This document shows positions 37,447 to 46,662 of a stretch of 64,000 nt of DNA, piece after piece. Source of the stretch: Pyrinomonadaceae bacterium (GTDB taxonomy: Bacteria > Acidobacteriota > Blastocatellia > Pyrinomonadales > Pyrinomonadaceae); the NCBI GenBank assembly GCA_017983495.1, contig JAGOBH010000008.1:96194-160193 (forward strand). Reading direction: 5' to 3'. The position numbers and the translations under genes are program-made. The notes under the pieces are model-generated. The model saw nothing but the letters and a program-made list of their open reading frames with translations, made no database searches and was not told where the DNA came from. Position 1 is the first letter of the stretch. The number at the start of each line of letters is the position of its first letter.

Positions 37447-38190
37447 TCAAGCCAAAGAGTTTCGCAAAATGCCTATTCCCTCGATCTCTACCTCGCAGAC
37501 GTCGCCCGTATTCATCTTAGACACGCCTGAGGGCGTTCCGGTAGCGATCACGTCCCCGGCATTGAGGGTCATCATATTTGAGATGTATCGTATCAGAAAT
37601 TCGACAGGGAAGACCATTTGAGACGTACGTCCCTGCTGCCGTATCTCGCTGTTTACTCGCGTCGTCACCTGCAGATCAGTCGGATCCAGGTCTGTCTCGA
37701 TAAAAGGGCCGACCGGACAGAATGTGTCAAACGACTTCGCACGTGTGAATTGACCGTCTTTTCGCTGCAGGTCTCGGGCCGTGACATCATTCAGGCAAGT
37801 GTAGCCAAAGACATAATCCAATGGGTTATCAGCATCCGTTAAACCCTTACATTTCTTCGAGATAACGACTGCGAGTTCACCTTCATGCTCAACCTGATCG
37901 GACTGCGGCGGAATGATGATGTCATCGCCGTGGTTTACGATCGAAGACGGAGCCTTTAAGAAAAGTAGCGGCTCGGTTGGGACTTCGTTCCCAAGTTCCT
38001 TTGCATGTTCCGAATAATTTCTCCCCACACAGACGATCTTCGACGGAGCGACCGGAGGCAAGAATTCGATTTCATCAAACCCAAAGCTCTCAAACCGGTC
38101 ATCGAGGTCCTCGCCAAAAAGATGCACGCGGTCGCCGTCAACAACGCCGATATGTGTCACTCCGTTTCTTCTAAATCGACAGATCTTCAT
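37447..38190 (-). CDS. Fumarylacetoacetate hydrolase family protein
   Basis: A 247-residue FAH-fold enzyme: KIVCVGRNYSEHAKELGNE, metal ligands in EHEGELAVVI (Glu-x-Glu) and in GYTCLNDVTARDLQ (Asp), plus KSFDTFCPVGP and IATGTPSGV. Members hydrolyse or decarboxylate beta-diketo acids, for example acylpyruvate or 2-oxohept-ene-dioate intermediates. The substrate is not determined. It is seven bases behind the FN3 lipoprotein gene. Confidence 0.92.
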   Translation of the reverse strand: MKICRFRRNGVTHIGVVDGDRVHLFGEDLDDRFESFGFDEIEFLPPVAPSKIVCVGRNYSEHAKELGNEVPTEPLLFLKAPSSIVNHGDDIIIPPQSDQVEHEGELAVVISKKCKGLTDADNPLDYVFGYTCLNDVTARDLQRKDGQFTRAKSFDTFCPVGPFIETDLDPTDLQVTTRVNSEIRQQGRTSQMVFPVEFLIRYISNMMTLNAGDVIATGTPSGVSKMNTGDVCEVEIEGIGILRNSLA

Positions 38191-38197
38191 ATAGAAA

Positions 38198-39325
38198 TCA
38201 CTGGATCGTGTCCGAAACGATCTCGGACGGTTCGCTGACGTTGCCGGTGGTGTCAGTAGCGGTCAGGTAGTAAAAATACGTCTTGCCCGATTCGACCGTG
38301 GTGTCCTGGAACGTGTTTGTTTTCAATAGTTCAGGCGTCAAAAGCTGCCACTTTGCTTTATCTGCTTCGCGGTCGGTGGAACGATATATCTTATAGCCTG
38401 CGATGTCTTTTTCGGGATTTACGGCAAAGAATATCGACATTACATTTTGTCCGACCGCCAGTGTGATCGCCGCGGGCGGTGTCGGAGCAAACGTGTCGAC
38501 GGGTTTGAGGCTTAGAATGTTGCTCTCAAGGCTCTCGACCGGCACCGCGTCGCGTCCAACTGAAACGGCACGGACGAAATAGTAGTAATTTTTGCCAAAA
38601 TCGAAAAACTCGTCATTAAACTCGTTGGAAGTGATCGGCGACTTGTTCAGCAGTTTTCCGGCCTCTTTTTCTGACGTCGAACGATAAATGTTGTAGCCGA
38701 GAATGCTCGCAGGTGACGTTCCGTCGATGTTTGCCACAGGTTCGTCCCATTTGAGGGCGATGGCGGTTTGAGATAGCTGATAAGACAGGGAAGTCGGGCT
38801 GGCCGCCACCTTTGCCGTCGGTTCGATCAGGAGAAAATTGGAAAACGCGGCCTTTTGACCGGAGGCGTTGGCGAACCGCATCGCATACCGCAGTCGTGCC
38901 GACTGTCCAGCAAACTCAAGTTTATCTGCGTGAAGCAGCGTTTTCAGGCCGAAATCCGTGTCCTTGATCGATAGGGAAGCTATCACGGTACTTTTCGATG
39001 CAAATTCCTCTTCGGAAAGAGTAAGCGGGGCATTCGCGGGTTCGGCAAGTCGGTAGATGTCGATGCGGTCGATATTCAACACGCTTGCACGGTCGGCATT
39101 TCTGGCGGGCATCTTCCATGACAGAATGACCACGCTCCCGCGTTGATAGCCGCTCAGCTCGACACGCTGCGAGACGCGCTCCCTGGGCGGCACAGGGGCC
39201 TTTCGTTTTCCACAACCCACGCCGCTAAGCACCACAAGCGCTATAAGTGCTAATGGTGCTTTAGAAACTAACTGCTTAAGTAGCTTTCCGGCCGTACGGC
39301 CGATGTGCGATCGAGTGTTTAACAT
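38198..39325 (-). CDS. Fibronectin type III-domain lipoprotein, unknown role
   Basis: A 375-residue exported protein. The N-terminus (LALIALVVLSGVGC|GKRKAP) looks like a lipoprotein signal, with a slightly atypical lipobox. Two or three FN3-like repeats follow, recognised by LKWDEPVANIDGTSPASILG, YNIYRSTSEKEAG, YYYFVRAVSV, then GYKIYRSTDRE and TYFYYLTATDTTGNVSEPSE. Likely anchored at the outer membrane. It is sandwiched between hslU and the FAH gene within a few bases, without an obvious functional link. Confidence 0.82.
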   Translation of the reverse strand: MLNTRSHIGRTAGKLLKQLVSKAPLALIALVVLSGVGCGKRKAPVPPRERVSQRVELSGYQRGSVVILSWKMPARNADRASVLNIDRIDIYRLAEPANAPLTLSEEEFASKSTVIASLSIKDTDFGLKTLLHADKLEFAGQSARLRYAMRFANASGQKAAFSNFLLIEPTAKVAASPTSLSYQLSQTAIALKWDEPVANIDGTSPASILGYNIYRSTSEKEAGKLLNKSPITSNEFNDEFFDFGKNYYYFVRAVSVGRDAVPVESLESNILSLKPVDTFAPTPPAAITLAVGQNVMSIFFAVNPEKDIAGYKIYRSTDREADKAKWQLLTPELLKTNTFQDTTVESGKTYFYYLTATDTTGNVSEPSEIVSDTIQ

Positions 39326-39334
39326 CTGCTTAAA

Positions 39335-40729
39335 CTACAAAATATATTGGCGCAAGTTTTGGTCTTCGATAAGGACATTTAATCTGTCATTGACATAAGC
39401 GGCGTCGATCTCCTGCTGCTTTTGTTCTAATTCGCCGCCGAGGAAACTGATCTCTTCGAGAAGTTTCTCGACGAGCGTATGCAATCGTCTGGCACCTATG
39501 TTTTCAGTGTTTTTGTTGATCTCTTCGGTCATTTCCGCGAGCCGGTCGATCGCATCCGGGGTGAAAGTAAGCTCAATTCCCTCGGTGCTTAAGAGTGCCT
39601 GATACTGCTTAATCAAAGAATTTTTCGGCTGTACAAGTATCCGCTTAAGGTCGTCGATGGTCAGCGATTCGAGCTCGACGCGGATCGGAAAACGGCCTTG
39701 GAGTTCAGGAATGAGATCCGAAGGCTTCGCGACGTGAAACGCACCGGCCGCGATAAACAGGATATGCTCGGTCGAGACCATACCGTACTTTGTGTTGACG
39801 TTTGTTCCCTCGACGATCGGCAGCAGGTCGCGTTGGACGCCTTCGCGCGACACCGCCGGATTACCGCCCGATTCCCTACCGGCGATCTTGTCTATTTCGT
39901 CGAGGAAGATGATTCCCGACTGTTGTGCACGATCGAGAGCCTGACGCGTGATCTGGTCCATATCAACCAGATTTTCCTGCTCGTCGCGGAGCATATATTC
40001 GCGGGCATCGGCTAAAGGCATTTTCTTGCTGACGGTCTTGGCCGGAAACAGGTTGCCGAGCATGTCACGCATATTGACGCCCATTTCCTCCATTCCCTGG
40101 CCGCCGATGAAATCGATCGAGGCGTTCGAACGGTCCTGCGTCTCAAAATCGATCAAACGGTCGTCCAGATCCCCTCTTTTGAGCTGTTCACGGAGTTTTT
40201 CGCGTGTACGTGCCTGCGGCCGTTCTGTTTCGTCGGAGTTCTCGTCCGAAAAATCGTCGAAACTATGCACCGGCGGCAAGAGGATATCGAGCAATCTTTC
40301 CTCAACGTTCTGCTCCGCGCGCGTAATAACGTCCTCAAATGCGGTTTGCTTGGCCATATCGACGGCGACGTCAGCGAGTTCGCGGACCATCGATTCGACG
40401 TCGCGGCCCATGTAGCCGACCTCGGTGAATTTCGACGCTTCGATCTTGATGAACGGGGAATTGGCGAGCCGTGCCAGCCGCCGTGCGATCTCGGTCTTAC
40501 CGACGCCGGTCGAACCGATCATCAGAATATTCTTTGGCAACACGTCAGCCGCCATCTCAGGAGCGAGCTTTTGCCGGCGGATGCGGTTTCGCAGGGCAAC
40601 AGCCACCGCCTTCTTCGCCGCAGTCTGCCCGACAACATACTTATCGAGTTCCGCAACAATTTCGCGAGGAGTCAGGTCGTCAAGATTACGTTTTGCAGGA
40701 GCGGTCTCACCGCCTAAATAAATGGCCAT
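39335..40729 (-). CDS. hslU: HslU, ATPase subunit of the HslUV protease
   Basis: A 464-residue AAA+ unfoldase. LTPREIVAELDKYVVGQ, Walker A GSTGVGKTEIARRLA, the GYVGRDVES-like pore segment VGYMGRDVESMVREL, Walker B IIFLDEIDKIA and sensor region are complete, with the I domain between them and the C-terminal LRQYIL tail that docks into HslV. It unfolds substrates for HslV. A 168-base gap filled by a palindromic element separates it from hslV. Confidence 0.96.
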   Translation of the reverse strand: MAIYLGGETAPAKRNLDDLTPREIVAELDKYVVGQTAAKKAVAVALRNRIRRQKLAPEMAADVLPKNILMIGSTGVGKTEIARRLARLANSPFIKIEASKFTEVGYMGRDVESMVRELADVAVDMAKQTAFEDVITRAEQNVEERLLDILLPPVHSFDDFSDENSDETERPQARTREKLREQLKRGDLDDRLIDFETQDRSNASIDFIGGQGMEEMGVNMRDMLGNLFPAKTVSKKMPLADAREYMLRDEQENLVDMDQITRQALDRAQQSGIIFLDEIDKIAGRESGGNPAVSREGVQRDLLPIVEGTNVNTKYGMVSTEHILFIAAGAFHVAKPSDLIPELQGRFPIRVELESLTIDDLKRILVQPKNSLIKQYQALLSTEGIELTFTPDAIDRLAEMTEEINKNTENIGARRLHTLVEKLLEEISFLGGELEQKQQEIDAAYVNDRLNVLIEDQNLRQYIL

Positions 40730-40781
40730 TTACCTGATTCTAATATCTCAGGATGATGTTGTCACATTGGTGACGTAAAAG

Positions 40782-40899
40782 AGCGGAGTGCGGACACTCT
40801 TGTCCGCATGAGTGCCGCTTCGGCACGAAAACTCGCTGGTCTTCAGCATTGTCTCGCCGGAGGAACCGGCGATGCGGACAAGAGTGTCCGCACTCCGCT
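40782..40899. repeat. REPIN-like palindromic element between hslV and hslU
   Basis: Two perfect 28-base arms (40782-40809 and 40872-40899) face each other. Each arm is itself a hairpin: TGCGGACA-ctct-TGTCCGCA. The centre holds two more hairpins, GTGCCG-ctt-CGGCAC (40812-40826) and TCGCCGG-aggaa-CCGGCGA (40854-40872). The right arm overlaps the hslV stop codon. The structure fits a pair of inverted REP sequences. Confidence 0.8.
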
Positions 40900-41428
40900 A
40901 TATCTCCTCCACGGTAATATCGTTATTCGTATAGATGCAGATGTCGGCGGCGATCTTTAGGGATTCTTCGGCGATATCGCGGGCACTCAGATCCGTGTGT
41001 CTCAGCAAGGCACGGGCAGAGGCTAGGGCGTACATGCTGCCGGAGCCGACGGAGAGGAGGCCGTCGTCGGAGGCGATGACGTCGCCTTTGCCGGAGATGA
41101 GGAAGGCGTCCGACGCGTCGGCGACGATGAGCAGGGCTTCGAGATTGCGAAGGTATTTGTCAGTGCGCCAGTCTTTGCTCAGTTCGAACGCTGCCCGCTC
41201 GAGTTGCCCCTGATGCTGCTCCAACTTCTGTTCAAACCGCCCGAGCAGCGAAAACGCGTCCGCAGTTGATCCCGCAAAGCCCGCGATTATCTTTCCGCCG
41301 GATATTCGGCGGATCTTCTTCGCGGTGCCCTTGATGACGGTGTCCCCAAGCGTCACCTGCCCGTCAGCAGCCATCGCCGTCTTACCATCGCGTTTTACAA
41401 GCAAAACCGTCGTTGATCGTATCTTCAT
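40898..41428 (-). CDS. hslV: HslV, peptidase subunit of the HslUV protease
   Basis: A 176-residue Ntn-hydrolase. The start is the ATG at 41428; the frame runs open to 41524 through a repeat. The catalytic Thr follows a five-residue leader ([16 protein letters not shown]), so a short propeptide must be removed. Typical segments are [56 protein letters not shown] and the end [13 protein letters not shown]. It forms the proteolytic core docked to HslU. Confidence 0.95.
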   Translation of the reverse strand: MKIRSTTVLLVKRDGKTAMAADGQVTLGDTVIKGTAKKIRRISGGKIIAGFAGSTADAFSLLGRFEQKLEQHQGQLERAAFELSKDWRTDKYLRNLEALLIVADASDAFLISGKGDVIASDDGLLSVGSGSMYALASARALLRHTDLSARDIAEESLKIAADICIYTNNDITVEEI

Positions 41429-41451
41429 ATATTTATCGGGAAACAAACCCC

Positions 41452-41575
41452 AGAGACGCACGGAAGAAATTTTAACAGGATAGGCAGGATGGACAAGATG
41501 ATTATCGTCCCGTCTCAAAGCCATTTCCTAACATCCTGCTTATCCTGTCCATCCTGTTTAAGTATCTCTGCGTCT
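41452..41575. repeat. Imperfect inverted repeat upstream of hslV
   Basis: Outer arms AGAGACGCA (41452-41460) and TCTCTGCGTCT (41565-41575) enclose inner arms of about 29 bases, AACAGGATAGGCAGGATG (from 41474) and CATCCTGCTTATCCTG (from 41532), that pair imperfectly. It looks like a non-autonomous intergenic repeat. Any hslV promoter would have to lie in or beyond it. Confidence 0.55.
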
Positions 41576-41680
41576 ACCCGTCACCGCGGTGAATCTCTTT
41601 TCCTCCGTTTAGGATACGGCTTTGAATTCATTTGCTCAAATTGACATCATTGGTGCAATTGAATGAACATTGTAGAGTTT

Positions 41681-42430
41681 ATGAACGTTCGTCCGAAGAT
41701 AGGTATTACAATGCGTCTTGAGATCGAAACCCGGAGGTTCTATCTCGGGCGCGACTATTCTGAGGCGGTCGAGGCTGCGGGCGGCGATCCGGTTCATATC
41801 GGCTTGATCCCGAGACGGGAATACATTAGCTCCGTGCTTGCCGGTTTGGACGGCGTGCTGCTGCCGGGAAGCGATACAGATGTTGATCCGCATCTTTACG
41901 GCGAGGAGCCGCATCCGAACCTAAAGCGGGTTGTGCCGGAAAAGGATGAAACCGACCGGCTCGTTATCGAAGAAGCTGAGAGATTAGGTTTACCAATACT
42001 GGCTATCTGCTACGGAATGCAGGCACTTAACGTGGCACGCGGCGGTAGCCTGATACAGGATATTGAGTCGCAGATCGAGGGAGCGATACAGCACGAGCAG
42101 GGCGTTCCGCTCGCACGCGGTTCGCACAATTTGTCGTTTTCGGATGATTGGGTCGCTGCGGAACACGCACGTACGGATCCGAAAGGTGTGCGTGTAAATT
42201 CGCACCACCACCAAGCGATCGGCCGTGTCGGCGACGGGCTCGAAGCTGTCGCATTCGCTGCCGACGGCATCGTCGAGAGTATTCAGGACATTCGCGAAGG
42301 CCGCTTCATACTCGGCGTGCAATGGCACCCGGAGTTGTCATGGCACAGTGATCCGTTATCGCGTGGACTTTTCGAAGAGTTTGTTTCGAGATGTCGTTCA
42401 GCAGCATCGAAAGCGGTCGGCGAAGCTTGA
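41681..42430 (+). CDS. Gamma-glutamyl-GABA hydrolase-like class I glutamine amidotransferase (peptidase C26)
   Basis: About 249 residues; a start at 41663 adds six. The nucleophile elbow is AICYGMQALNVARGG (Cys). The His/Glu pair is in LGVQWHPELSWH. GVLLPGSDTDVDPHLYGE and VNSHHHQAIGRVGDGL are PuuD-type features. It hydrolyses gamma-glutamyl amides such as gamma-glutamyl-GABA in polyamine breakdown; no other puu gene is near, so the substrate is open. Confidence 0.9.
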   Translation: MNVRPKIGITMRLEIETRRFYLGRDYSEAVEAAGGDPVHIGLIPRREYISSVLAGLDGVLLPGSDTDVDPHLYGEEPHPNLKRVVPEKDETDRLVIEEAERLGLPILAICYGMQALNVARGGSLIQDIESQIEGAIQHEQGVPLARGSHNLSFSDDWVAAEHARTDPKGVRVNSHHHQAIGRVGDGLEAVAFAADGIVESIQDIREGRFILGVQWHPELSWHSDPLSRGLFEEFVSRCRSAASKAVGEA

Positions 42431-42432
42431 AG

Positions 42433-42579
42433 AGGTATGCCCGGAGTAAGACCTAAAAGGCTGCATTAGGTTTAAGATATGCCTGTAAATTAAGCAATCA
42501 TATAAGTTATGGTGGCAGGGAAGCTGCGGGTTAAAGTAATAGTTGAACCTCTGTGAAAGAGGTTTCTGAAGTAAAATTG
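42433..42579 (+). other. Leader region with two hairpins
   Basis: The 149-base gap holds two small stem-loops: CCTAA...TTAGG near 42455-42475 and AACCTC-tgtgaaa-GAGGTT near 42545-42564, the latter just before the next start codon. They could shape translation of the membrane protein gene; no riboswitch class was recognised. Confidence 0.3.
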
Positions 42580-42960
42580 ATGGATAATCCTATTGTTATC
42601 GGAGTACTTTCCTGGTTGATCCCCGGCAGCGGGCATCTGGTCCAACGCCGTTTGAAGCGCGGACTAGTGATCGCAGCTGTGGTATGGACACTTTTCATCG
42701 TCGCCGTTCTCAGCGGCGGTTCGCACTATCCGGGTTTTGATTTCAAGGACGGAGCACTGCTCTACGTCCTGAATTCATTTGCCCGGCTCGGTAACGGCGT
42801 TGGTGCCGTCATCAGTTGGATAATCGCGTCACGTCCCGCACCGAACGTTGCCGCACTAGCCACATTCGAATACGGCGGCAGATTTTTGGAGGTCGCCGGA
42901 CTGCTCAATTTTCTCGCAGTGCTGGATGCCGTCGATATCGCTGTCGGGAGGAAGAAATGA
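42580..42960 (+). CDS. Small membrane protein (DUF6677-like)
   Basis: About 126 residues. The N-terminal block NPIVIGVLSWLIPGSGHLVQRRLKRGLVIAA resembles short TM2-like hairpins found in acidobacterial DUF6677 proteins, with a PGSGH turn. A second membrane pair and a C-terminal segment FLEVAGLLNFLAVLDAVDIA follow. The ATG at 42580 is preferred; GTG at 42553 is an alternative. The stop overlaps the next start (ATGA), so it is coupled to the 56-residue gene. Function unknown. Confidence 0.65.
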   Translation: MDNPIVIGVLSWLIPGSGHLVQRRLKRGLVIAAVVWTLFIVAVLSGGSHYPGFDFKDGALLYVLNSFARLGNGVGAVISWIIASRPAPNVAALATFEYGGRFLEVAGLLNFLAVLDAVDIAVGRKK

Positions 42961-43127
42961 TTCATTTCCTTTATCTGATTGGGTTTGCTTTTCTGGTCTC
43001 AGTCGCATTCGGCACATTTTCCGACGGGACCAATCGTGAGCGGATCATCTACGCGGCGAAGACGTTTGCTCAGTTTGTCGTAGTTAGCCTTGTGCTCGCG
43101 TGGATACTGTACTTTATCCCTTGGTAG
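42957..43127 (+). CDS. Very small two-helix membrane protein
   Basis: A 56-residue protein behind a GGGAGGAAG ribosome-binding site, overlapping the previous stop by four bases. Two transmembrane helices (HFLYLIGFAFLVSVAFGTF and FAQFVVVSLVLAWILYFIPW) flank a charged loop (DGTNRERI). Family not recognised. The strong ribosome-binding site and coupling support it as real. RecO starts four bases later. Confidence 0.7.
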   Translation: MIHFLYLIGFAFLVSVAFGTFSDGTNRERIIYAAKTFAQFVVVSLVLAWILYFIPW

Positions 43128-43131
43128 ATCG

Positions 43132-43890
43132 ATGTCCCTGATCGAAACTGAAAGCCTGATCTTGAAAAGCTACAATCTGGCCGAAGCGGACAAGATCGTC
43201 GTGCTCTTCACCCACGATCATGGTGTTGTTCGCGGAGTTGCCAAAGGGGCAAAGCGGCTTAAGAGTAAATTTGGCAGTGGCTTAGAGCCGTTTTCGATAA
43301 TCAAGGTCACCTATTTTGAAAAAGAGGTCGTCGAACTTGTTTCGATACAGAAGGTCGAACTCGTCAAGTCGTATTTTCGTGCGGCCAGCGATCCGGACTT
43401 TCTGCACAAATTTTCATATCTGAGCGACATACTTCTGGCTCTGTCGCCGCCTCATGACCCGAACGAAACGCTCTACCGCATGGTCAAGGCGTGCCTCGAG
43501 ACTGCGGACAACGATCTCTCGAGTTTATTAGCAGTCGGAGTTTATTTCGAAATGTGGCTGCTTCGTCTGAACGGACTGATGCCTGATTGGGCTCACTGCG
43601 GGGAATGCCGGCGAACATTTGACGAAGCTGAGTCGGCGGATCTGACCGCGAATTATCATTTGCTCTGCGTAAATTGCAGACGCTCGGCATCGCCTATCGC
43701 GTTCGACGGCCGTCATCGGGAGATAATATCCGCCGTCCAACGCACTTCGCCGGCGGATTTTGCCAAAAAATTTGCCGGATCGAAAAAAGAGTTGGACGAT
43801 CTGTCCATCGTCCTCAAGCGGCTGCTGTCGCATGCCATTGGGCGTGAGATCGCCGCGGAGCGGACTTTCGTGTACGGTAACCCTCTATAA
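43132..43890 (+). CDS. recO: DNA repair protein RecO
   Basis: A 252-residue recombination mediator. The N-terminal OB fold starts ETESLILKSYNLAEADKIVV with the typical GVAKGAKRLKSKFGSGLEPF. The zinc motif is intact (CGEC...CVNC, about residues 160-185). RecO works with RecF and RecR to load RecA on SSB-coated gaps. ATG at 43132 was chosen because the family N-terminus begins there. The stop directly abuts the lptFG start. Confidence 0.93.
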   Translation: MSLIETESLILKSYNLAEADKIVVLFTHDHGVVRGVAKGAKRLKSKFGSGLEPFSIIKVTYFEKEVVELVSIQKVELVKSYFRAASDPDFLHKFSYLSDILLALSPPHDPNETLYRMVKACLETADNDLSSLLAVGVYFEMWLLRLNGLMPDWAHCGECRRTFDEAESADLTANYHLLCVNCRRSASPIAFDGRHREIISAVQRTSPADFAKKFAGSKKELDDLSIVLKRLLSHAIGREIAAERTFVYGNPL

Positions 43891-46617
43891 ATGAAGCAGA
43901 TAAGCTGGTTGATCTCAAGATACTTGGTACAGGCGATCTTGCCGTATTTCGTATTTGCATGGTTGATACTTAGCGTTATTCTGTTTGTTCAACAAGCCGG
44001 CCGATTTTCCGACATCTTTTTTAGCGTCAATATTCCCGCAAATCTCGTCTGGCAGCTGACCATTGCCTTAATTCCAAACGTGATCGCATTTACATGCCCG
44101 ATGGCGATGCTCGTCGGCACGATCATCGGGCTCTCGAAAATGCAGGGCGACAGCGAACTGGTCGCGATACGGGCGGCCGGCGTCGGCAATCTGCAGATTG
44201 CGGTGCCGATCATCGTACTTGGCGTTCTGCTTTCAGGTTTTGCATTCCTGGTTAACCTTCGCGGTGTCCCGTTGGCCGCGGCGCTCGTTAGAAGCGTCGC
44301 TCTTCAAACTGCGATCCGAAAGCTCGAATCGCCGATCGAACCTGGCATTTTCAATTCCGAGGTCGCCGGCTACACGATCTTTGTCAAAGGCGGCGATGTT
44401 GCGACGGGCCGTTGGAAGAACATCTTTATTTACCAGCAGGTGCCCGGAGCGGCGGACATGCGTCTGATAACGTCAGGCGAAGGCCGCATCGACGTTTCCG
44501 GCCAGGCTTCGGAGCTCGTGCTTGAGAACGCTACGGTCACAACAATACCGGCCGACACTATCGATGGTAAATTCGCCTCCGAGAATATAGGTGAAGTGCG
44601 CCTTGCGATCAAGACAAAACGTGCCGAGTTGATCCAACGGCTGAGCGGTAATGAAAGTACACCCGAAGAGCTCGGGCTCAGCGATCTGTCGACCTACGCA
44701 AAAGGCAAAGAAGGCAAGGACCGCATCGAGGCCGAGTTGCTCTGGCAACGACGGATAATCCTTTCGATCTCGCCGCTTATATTCTGTCTGCTAGGGACCG
44801 CGATGGTGCTCAGATTTAACCGCAGCGGCCGCGGTTTCGGCATATTTCTTTCGCTCGTCGGATTGATCGGTTACTATCTACTGGCGTTCTTAGGGGAGCA
44901 ACTGGCACGGACGGGCCGCATCTCGGTAATCGTCAGCGGCCTTTTGCCCATCGCGGGCAGCATCGCGGCAATAGCTTGGCTGAGTCTTTCACGCCGAATC
45001 GAATTCCTGAGCGGCTGGGGCGAATACCTCGCCGGTATGTGGAAACGGATCCATGAGCCGAAAGAGAAACTTCAATCCCGTAATCTGTTTGTCGATCTAA
45101 CCACGGGCCTGGGCGATTTCGACCTGATCACGGGCCTTCTGCGGTTTTTCTTGCTGACGGTAGTGTTTCTGCTCGCGATATCGGCGATCTTTACGGGATT
45201 CGAACTCTGGCGCTTTGCCGGTGCGATCGATGGCGGTGTCTGGCTGCTGACCAAGTATCTTCTCTATCTTGTTCCTTTCCTTTATCTGTTTTTCGCTCCG
45301 TCCGCCGCGATGATCGGCACGCTCGCTACCTACGTAATCAAATCCAGGCAAAACGAGATCGTCACATGGATATCGGCCGGCAAAAGCGTCTACCGCCTGC
45401 TGGTGCCGTGTTTTGTGCTGATGGTGATACTTGGTGTCATTAATTTTGCCGTTCAGGAACGCGTCGCACCGCACAGCAACGTGATCCAGGACGGATTGCG
45501 TAACCAGATCAGAAAGGGCGGAGTAGCACCAAATCAATCAGGCAAACTATGGGTCGCGACCAGTAAGCGGATCTACTCATTTGAGTTAGAGCCGTTGGCG
45601 GCTTTTGGCTCCGGGCCAAATGCGGGGAAGGCCGCAAACGGTGGATATAATTCTGCGTCTGATAACGAGAAGCGAGATGTACATAATTTAGGGCAGGGAG
45701 GCGTTGCAGATCGTGACGCTTCGCAATTGGCCGCGAAGAGGCTGGCTACGACTAGCCGGTTTATGATCGACATGCCTGTTGCCGATTCGATGTCGGAAAC
45801 CCCGGACGAACGAGGATCGTCGTCAGGGAACTGGCGTAATTTCGATGCCGGGAGCGTCGCAGAGAAGGGAACCGGAGACATAAGGATGCCTGCGTCTGAT
45901 AACGTGATGGCGGAGAGTAGGTTGAATGTTAGCGTAAGTTTAGCGTCGTCGCCGTTGGCCTTTGGTTCGTTCTACGGGATCGCGACACCGGCGTTCGCAT
46001 TTTTATTTGCGTCTGATAACGAGAAAGATGCGACTCCATGCGGTCTCGCATCCGGCTGCGTCCGAAATATTACCGTTTTTGAATTTGAGGGTGATTATCA
46101 AAAGCTGCAAACCGTGTACCAGGCAAATAGCGGGCGGTATACGACTGGAAATGTCGTCCTCGTTGGAAAGGTCGACCAAATGGACTTGCGAAATAGTGGT
46201 ATTATTCGCAGCACATCAGACTCGATCTCATTAGCCGAAAACGGCAATCCATTTTTGGAGACGTTGACGAAGCCGAGTCATATGACGATCTCAGACATTC
46301 GCAACCGTATCGACTCGAGCGAATCAGAGATCGAGCGTCGCAGTTTTTCGGTGGCTTTGCAAAAGCGATACGTAACGCTTTTTCTGCCGCTCGTAATTGG
46401 CCTCTTCACCGCACCATTTTCCCTCTCGCTTGGCCGAAAGGGAAGGGTTGTCACTCTTGGATACGCCGTTGGACTTTGGCTGGTCTATACTGGCGTGACC
46501 AACGTTTTCGAACAGTTGGGAATGAGCGGATTCCTGACGCCGTCGCTGGCGGTTTGGAGTCCGGTCGCGATATTTTCAATGCTTGGCGTTTATTTGCTCT
46601 CAAAGGTGCGCACGTAG
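43891..46617 (+). CDS. Fused LptF-LptG lipopolysaccharide export permease
   Basis: A 908-residue protein made of two YjgP/YjgQ permease units, normally separate LptF and LptG (each about 360). Unit one (1-385) begins ISWLISRYLVQAILPYFVFAW and holds CPMAMLVGTIIGLSKMQGDSE. Unit two (about 405-908) has ALTATYVIKSR-like IGTLATYVIKSRQNEIV and the last helices LFLPLVIGLFTAPFSLSLGR. Each unit carries membrane helices around a periplasmic beta-jellyroll. An extra stretch of about 155 residues (near 567-722), Gly/Ala/Ser-rich with repeated ASDN, interrupts the second jellyroll. It partners the LptB ATPase to extract LPS. Confidence 0.88.
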   Translation: MKQISWLISRYLVQAILPYFVFAWLILSVILFVQQAGRFSDIFFSVNIPANLVWQLTIALIPNVIAFTCPMAMLVGTIIGLSKMQGDSELVAIRAAGVGNLQIAVPIIVLGVLLSGFAFLVNLRGVPLAAALVRSVALQTAIRKLESPIEPGIFNSEVAGYTIFVKGGDVATGRWKNIFIYQQVPGAADMRLITSGEGRIDVSGQASELVLENATVTTIPADTIDGKFASENIGEVRLAIKTKRAELIQRLSGNESTPEELGLSDLSTYAKGKEGKDRIEAELLWQRRIILSISPLIFCLLGTAMVLRFNRSGRGFGIFLSLVGLIGYYLLAFLGEQLARTGRISVIVSGLLPIAGSIAAIAWLSLSRRIEFLSGWGEYLAGMWKRIHEPKEKLQSRNLFVDLTTGLGDFDLITGLLRFFLLTVVFLLAISAIFTGFELWRFAGAIDGGVWLLTKYLLYLVPFLYLFFAPSAAMIGTLATYVIKSRQNEIVTWISAGKSVYRLLVPCFVLMVILGVINFAVQERVAPHSNVIQDGLRNQIRKGGVAPNQSGKLWVATSKRIYSFELEPLAAFGSGPNAGKAANGGYNSASDNEKRDVHNLGQGGVADRDASQLAAKRLATTSRFMIDMPVADSMSETPDERGSSSGNWRNFDAGSVAEKGTGDIRMPASDNVMAESRLNVSVSLASSPLAFGSFYGIATPAFAFLFASDNEKDATPCGLASGCVRNITVFEFEGDYQKLQTVYQANSGRYTTGNVVLVGKVDQMDLRNSGIIRSTSDSISLAENGNPFLETLTKPSHMTISDIRNRIDSSESEIERRSFSVALQKRYVTLFLPLVIGLFTAPFSLSLGRKGRVVTLGYAVGLWLVYTGVTNVFEQLGMSGFLTPSLAVWSPVAIFSMLGVYLLSKVRT

Positions 46618-46662
46618 GCATCGCAGTCGTACGAAAATATGTCTTTTTGAGGTGTTCATTAC

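Noticed and set aside
39288..39303. Palindrome CGGCCGTACGGCCG near the FN3 lipoprotein start
   Set aside because: Lies within the signal-peptide coding part, single copy as far as seen, no other regulatory context.
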